Assembly: GCA_015657535.1 (NCBI GenBank)
Contig: JADHZB010000285.1
Span: forward strand, 1 to 14,197
Direction: 5' to 3'
From: Nephromyces sp. MM_2019
Lineage: Eukaryota > Apicomplexa > Aconoidasida > Nephromycida
DNA: 14,197 nt
Position 1 is the first letter of the stretch, and each line of letters opens with the position of its first letter. The notes beneath the pieces are model-generated. The model was not told where the DNA came from. It saw nothing but the letters and a program-made list of their open reading frames with translations, and did no database searches. Made by a program: the position numbers and the translations under genes. Positions 10,489 to 14,197 of this stretch are shown piece by piece.

Positions 10489-10564
10489 GTTTGTATATAT
10501 GTCGGTGAATATATATGTAAGTTTGTATATATGTCGGTGAATATATATGTAAGTTTGTATATAT
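10489..10564. repeat. 32-bp tandem repeat, about 2.4 copies
   Basis: The unit begins gtttgtatatatgtcggtga and continues atatatatgtaa. Copies start at 10489, 10521 and 10553, the last one partial. The first two copies are identical, which suggests a recent duplication. Confidence 0.9.
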
Positions 10565-10961
10565 ATGTGCATGTATGTGTGTATTTATATCTATTTTCAT
10601 GTGTGTGTGTGCTTATCTATATGTATGTGTATATATATCTGTGTTTGTACTTATTTCTGTGTGTTTGTGTGTATGTATATAGGTGTGTGTGTTAATGTGT
10701 GATCATTCATATGTGAATAGTTAAATGTATGGACAAATGTTAGTGTGTGTGTATAAATATTGGTGTGTAAGAATGTGTATATATGTGTGTAACTAAACTT
10801 GATAATCAACATTGATATTTATATAAGCTAAGAGGAGTTTTCAAAACTTCAATTTTATTTATTAATTATGTCTATTATGTTTGAATTAAAATTTAGTCTT
10901 ATTATATATATATCTATATAATTGTTTATGTAATAAACATGTCTGTGTAGGGATGTTTATG

Positions 10962-10965
<4 letters not shown>

Positions 10966-10997
<32 letters not shown>
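10966..10997. repeat. (TA)n microsatellite beside the Dicer-like stop codon
   Basis: A TA run of about 32 bases followed by (TG)n lies just 3' of the Dicer-like terminal exon, in its presumed 3' UTR or flank. Confidence 0.95.
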
Positions 10998-11007
<10 letters not shown>

Positions 11008-11039
11008 ATACATTTAAAAAATTTTATATTTCTTAATAA

Positions 11040-12070
11040 TTAAAACAATTCTTCTTTATAACTTTCAAATTTAAATACTGATAAAAATTGGCTAATATCA
11101 TCAACAGATTCTTGGAAATCATTCATTATACATTTTTTAATTTTCTATAATATGAATATAATATATATAATATGAAAATAATATATATATATATATATTT
11201 ATATATAGGTGTTAATAATATTTACTAAAATGTGTGTGTATATGCAGAAATAACTGCATAAATTAATGAGTCTGGGTATGTAAAGTCATGATAATTTAGT
11301 AACAAATATATATTATCACTATAGAGATAAAAATGTGTTGTATGTGTGTGTATGTGTGTGTGTGTGTGATTATAAGTGTGATTATAAATATATATATATA
11401 TATATATTACTTCGATATCAAAATGAAAGTGTATAAATAATAGCCCAACTATTGCTTCATACAAATCGGCTAATCGTTTAATATGAGTTTCTGTAGCCTA
11501 ATAATATAAAATTATATAATTCATGTGTATATTTACACATATTACACATTATATATATTTAATGTGTAAATGTGTAAAAATATTACAATTAAGATATTTA
11601 AACTGTATGATTTTAATACCTTTTGTAGTCAACTAGAATATGTGTGTTGATGAACACACAATATGATATGTTTACATTATTGTACATATATATATATACA
11701 TATGTGTATGTATATATAAGTGTGTATGTATGTTTATGTATGTGTGTATATATGTATGTTTGAATGTGTGTGTGTGTATATATAAGTATGTATGTTTATG
11801 TATGTGTGTATATATGTATGTTTGAATGTGTGTGTGTGTATATATAAGTGTGTATGTTTATGTATGTGTGTATATATGTATGTTTGAATGTGTGTGTGTG
11901 TATATATAAGTATGTATGTTTATGTATGTTTGAATGTATGTGTATGTTTGAATGTGTGTGTGTGTATATATAAGTATGTATGTTTATGTATGTTTGAATG
12001 TATGTGTATGTTTGAATGTATGTGTGTGTATATATAAGTGTGTATGTATGTTTATGTATGTGTGTACATG

Positions 12071-12113
<43 letters not shown>

Positions 12114-13816
12114 ATATATATAAGATTATTCTTACCATAATTGTTTCATCATGTTGATCATTTGAAGTTGAATGTTTTACACACTCACTAAAATCTTCAT
12201 TTGGGTTTGTAGCTGATATATCTTGTAAAATATATCTTGCTTCTTTTTCAGTATTAATTTTGCCTAGAAAATTAAATATACACACACACACACATATATA
12301 TAGATATATGTATCTAATTCTGATTTGTGTTAAATATATATACATATATATATATCTTATATGTGTGTATATACAGAGTGTGAGTTACACATTTATAAGA
12401 AATATATAATCTCAGATATTACTTGAAGGGTTATTATGGATAGTTAATGATATTGTATGTTCAGCTTGGCTACCTAATTGGCTCATACTATATTTACACA
12501 CAAAACGTACACACAGGTAATCAGTACACATTATTTATCTATATAAATGCAGATAGGAATATATTTCTTAATAATTAAGAACACACATATCAATATATAC
12601 ACTCTATATATACACAATCAAATTCATAAACACACCCAAGTCTCTATAACGACACACACACACACACATAATCCACACACACACACATAATCCATACACA
12701 CACACATAATCCATACACACACACATAATCCACACATACACACACACACAATCCACACATACACACACACACACAATCCACACATACACACACACACACA
12801 ATCCACACATACACACACACACATAATCCACACACACACACATAATCCACACACACACACATAATCCACACATACACACACACACAATCCACACATACAC
12901 ACATACATATAATCCACACACACACACATAATCTACACATACACAGACACCCATACACCCACCCACACACCCATACACCCACCCACACACCCATACATCC
13001 ACCCACACACCCATACACACACACACACACCCCCATACACACACACACACCCCCATACACACACACATACACCCCCATACACACACATACACCCCCATAC
13101 ACACACACACACCCCCATACACACCCCCATACACACACATACACACACATACACATTAAGACTTACCGCCTTACACATTTTCTATAGAAAAAATAATTTG
13201 ATTTTAATATAGCCCTAATATAACTTAACACACCCTCATCTTTATTTGAAAATTTAAAATATATCCAATCTGTTATAATCATATCTAATATTGCATCACC
13301 TAAAAATTCTAGCCTTTGAAATGTAATCTTTGTGTTAGATGTTGTTTGATCACACTAAATTTACACACACACACACATTATATATATATATATATATATA
13401 GGTAGATGTGTGTATATATTAGATATATATGTAATGTGTGAGTATGATATATGTCTTTATGTGTGAATATGATATGTGTGTTTGTGTGTGAGTATGATAT
13501 GTGTGTTTGTGTGTGAGTATGATATGTGTGTTTGTGTGTGAGTATGATATATGTGTTTGTGTGTGAGTATGATATGTGTGTTTGTGTGTGAGTATGATAT
13601 GTGTGTTTGTGTGTGAGTATGATATGTGTGTTTATGTGTGAGTATGATATATGTCTTTATGTGTGAGTATGATATATGTCTTTATGTGTGAGTATGATAT
13701 ATGTCTTTATGTGTGAGTATGATATATGTGTTTGTGTGTGAGTATGATATGTGTGTTTGTGTGTGAGTATGATATGTGTGTTTGTGTGTGTATATGTTAT
13801 GTATGAGTGGTTGTTA

Positions 13817-13847
<31 letters not shown>

Positions 13848-14108
13848 AATACAGAGGATGGTGTGTATGTAATGTGTGTAAAATGAGATTTGAGAATTAT
13901 TTTGAATTATTCTAAACTGTGTGTGTATGTGTAGGTTTAAATTAGCTTATATATATATATATATATATGCGTGTGTGTGTGTTTTAGCTTATATATATAT
14001 GTGTGTGTGTGTGTTTACCAAAATGGGTTCAGAAATAAGCCATGTAAAATATCTTCGGTTCATGTGATATTCAGGTATTACCCAAATATCAAAAAAATCC
14101 TTGTCAAA
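11040..14108 (-). CDS. Dicer-like RNase III, C-terminal RNase IIIb domain (5' partial, six exons visible)
   Basis: An RNase III that should cleave dsRNA into small RNAs. Visible exons, 5' to 3' on the minus strand: 14108-14019, 13354-13167, 12487-12423, 12263-12136, 11497-11411, 11144-11040. All five introns are GT...AG, the phases agree, and the TAA is at 11042-11040. They give 220 residues. The RNase III signature is FQRLEFLGDAILD (acidic residues E46 and D50), followed by GVLSYIRAILKSN (residues 71-83). The second acidic pair is in RLADLYEAIVGLL (D168, E171). A final helix, DIEKIKKCIMNDF, leads to the stop 22 residues later. All four metal-binding acidic residues are present. The spacing before FQRLEF matches Dicer RNase IIIb. 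No double-stranded-RNA-binding domain follows, as in the short Giardia Dicer. PAZ, RNase IIIa or helicase parts would lie beyond the window. A plain RNase III is the alternative, since only one domain is visible. Confidence 0.86.
11711..12066. repeat. TG/TA minisatellite, 62-66 bp unit, six copies, in a Dicer-like intron
   Basis: Units are anchored by tatatataag at 11711, 11777, 11839, 11901, 11965 and 12029, so the spacing is 66, 62, 62, 64 and 64. Each unit then carries tatgtatgtttatgtatg, a gaatg element and (TG)n. The array fills the intron 11498-12135. The small length steps are whole TG or TATG motifs, as expected from slippage. Confidence 0.93.
12075..12112. repeat. (TA)n(TG)n compound microsatellite next to a Dicer-like exon
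   Basis: TA run 12075-12101 followed by TG, close to the donor of the exon that ends at 12136. Confidence 0.95.
12650..13155. repeat. Large CA-rich compound satellite in a Dicer-like intron
   Basis: About 500 bases fill most of the intron 12488-13166. The left part (12650-12940) is built of CA runs separated by taatccac or atccacacat. The right part (12950-13155) carries CCC and CCCCC blocks between CA tracts. The long minus-strand frames across it (12604-13146 and overlapping ones) translate to Cys-Val-Gly repeats in all three frames, as expected of a short-period repeat, and are not genes. Confidence 0.95.
12950..13128 (-). other. Possible G-quadruplex-forming tract on the transcribed-sense strand
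   Basis: On the plus strand, eight CCC runs lie at 12950, 12958, 12962, 12970, 12978, 12982, 12990 and 13002, with another at 13010. Most loops between them are 1 or 5 bases. CCCCC blocks follow at 13030, 13050, 13072, 13092, 13112 and 13124. The gene is on the minus strand, so both the non-template DNA and the pre-mRNA carry the G runs. The spacing meets the usual three-G, loop 1-7 rule several times over. Folding is inferred. Confidence 0.6.
13379..13400. repeat. (TA)n microsatellite in a Dicer-like intron
   Basis: A TA run of about 22 bases lies just upstream, in the transcript sense, of the acceptor for the exon that starts at 13354. A CA tract adjoins it. Confidence 0.95.
13441..13790. 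repeat. 25-bp minisatellite, 14 units of exact length, in a Dicer-like intron
   Basis: Fourteen consecutive units of exactly 25 bases begin agtatgatat (aatatgatat in unit 2). Variants differ in the second half: type A has atgtctttatgtgtg, type B has gtgtgtttgtgtgtg, type C has atgtgtttgtgtgtg. The order is A B B B C B B B' A A A C B B, where B' carries tttat. No unit has an indel, although the sequence is rich in slippage-prone TG. The array lies in the intron 13355-14018. Confidence 0.97.
13822..13847. repeat. (TA)n microsatellite in a Dicer-like intron
   Basis: A TA run of about 26 bases. Another lies near 13950-13967, followed by (TG)n. Confidence 0.93.
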
Positions 14109-14197
14109 CTAAAAAAATTAATTATTAATAATACACACACATACACATATTATATACACATTATATACACATTATATATAAATATATTCATATTAAA

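Larger units (their letters stand above)
9489..11039. other. Intergenic region between the MATCAP-like 5' end and the Dicer-like 3' end
   Basis: This 1.55 kb holds the presumed promoter and 5' leader of the MATCAP-like gene (plus-strand sequence from 9489 upward) and the 3' flank of the Dicer-like gene. It is TG-rich on the plus strand, with (TG)n at 9991-10007 and 10217-10226. The frame 10483-10695 is a repeat translation. Short coding-like pieces occur at 9947-10034 and 10260-10288 (minus) and 9986-10105 (plus), but they overlap on opposite strands, and I do not call a gene. Confidence 0.6.

Noticed and set aside
10483..10695. Plus-strand frame of 70 codons (Cys-Val-Tyr-Ile repeats)
   Set aside because: It is encoded by a 32-bp tandem repeat and TG tracts; no conserved features.
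12604..13178. Several overlapping minus-strand open frames of 80-180 codons rich in Cys, Val, Gly and Met
   Set aside because: They are translations of CA-rich satellite DNA open in all three frames, with no family motif, and they lie within an intron whose flanking exons join in phase.
1..14197. tRNA, rRNA or other structured RNA genes
   Set aside because: I saw no cloverleaf arms, B-box-like GTTCGAATC elements or rRNA cores on either strand by eye; a tRNAscan or Infernal run would be needed to exclude them fully.

Overview
The window looks like nuclear DNA of an AT-rich, intron-bearing eukaryote, probably unicellular. It has conserved eukaryotic protein families, canonical GT...AG introns, the standard genetic code, Asn/Thr/Gln/His-rich low-complexity protein sequence, and very abundant (TA)n and (CA)n/(TG)n microsatellites. 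I cannot name the species. A Dicer-like gene argues against Plasmodium, piroplasms and Cryptosporidium, which lack one.

Layout. (1) 3-1844, plus strand: 3' part of a CAF1/POP2 (CNOT7-type) mRNA deadenylase with a long low-complexity tail; it is cut by the left edge. (2) 1845-5178: non-coding, mostly microsatellites, plus a degenerate tandem repeat at 3961-4395. (3) 5179-9488, minus strand: a complete eight-exon gene for a MATCAP/DUF1704-family HExxxH metallopeptidase of 375 residues, assembled here from phase-consistent exons. (4) 9489-11039: TG-rich intergenic DNA with no convincing gene. (5) 11040-14108, minus strand: the last six exons of a Dicer-like RNase III, carrying a complete C-terminal RNase III domain and no dsRNA-binding domain; its 5' part lies beyond the right edge.

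Most long open frames here are translations of CA/TG/TA repeats and are not genes. The real coding sequence of the two minus-strand genes sits in exons of 65-240 bp between introns packed with micro- and minisatellites: a 25-bp array of 14 units, a 62-66-bp TG array, a CA/AATCAT array, and a C-rich block that is G-rich in the transcript.

Functionally, CAF1 (mRNA deadenylation) and Dicer (dsRNA cleavage) both act on RNA, while the MATCAP-like enzyme is expected to trim tubulin or another protein C-terminus. I see no evidence that the three form a joint system; the arrangement looks like ordinary neighbouring housekeeping genes in a repeat-rich genome.
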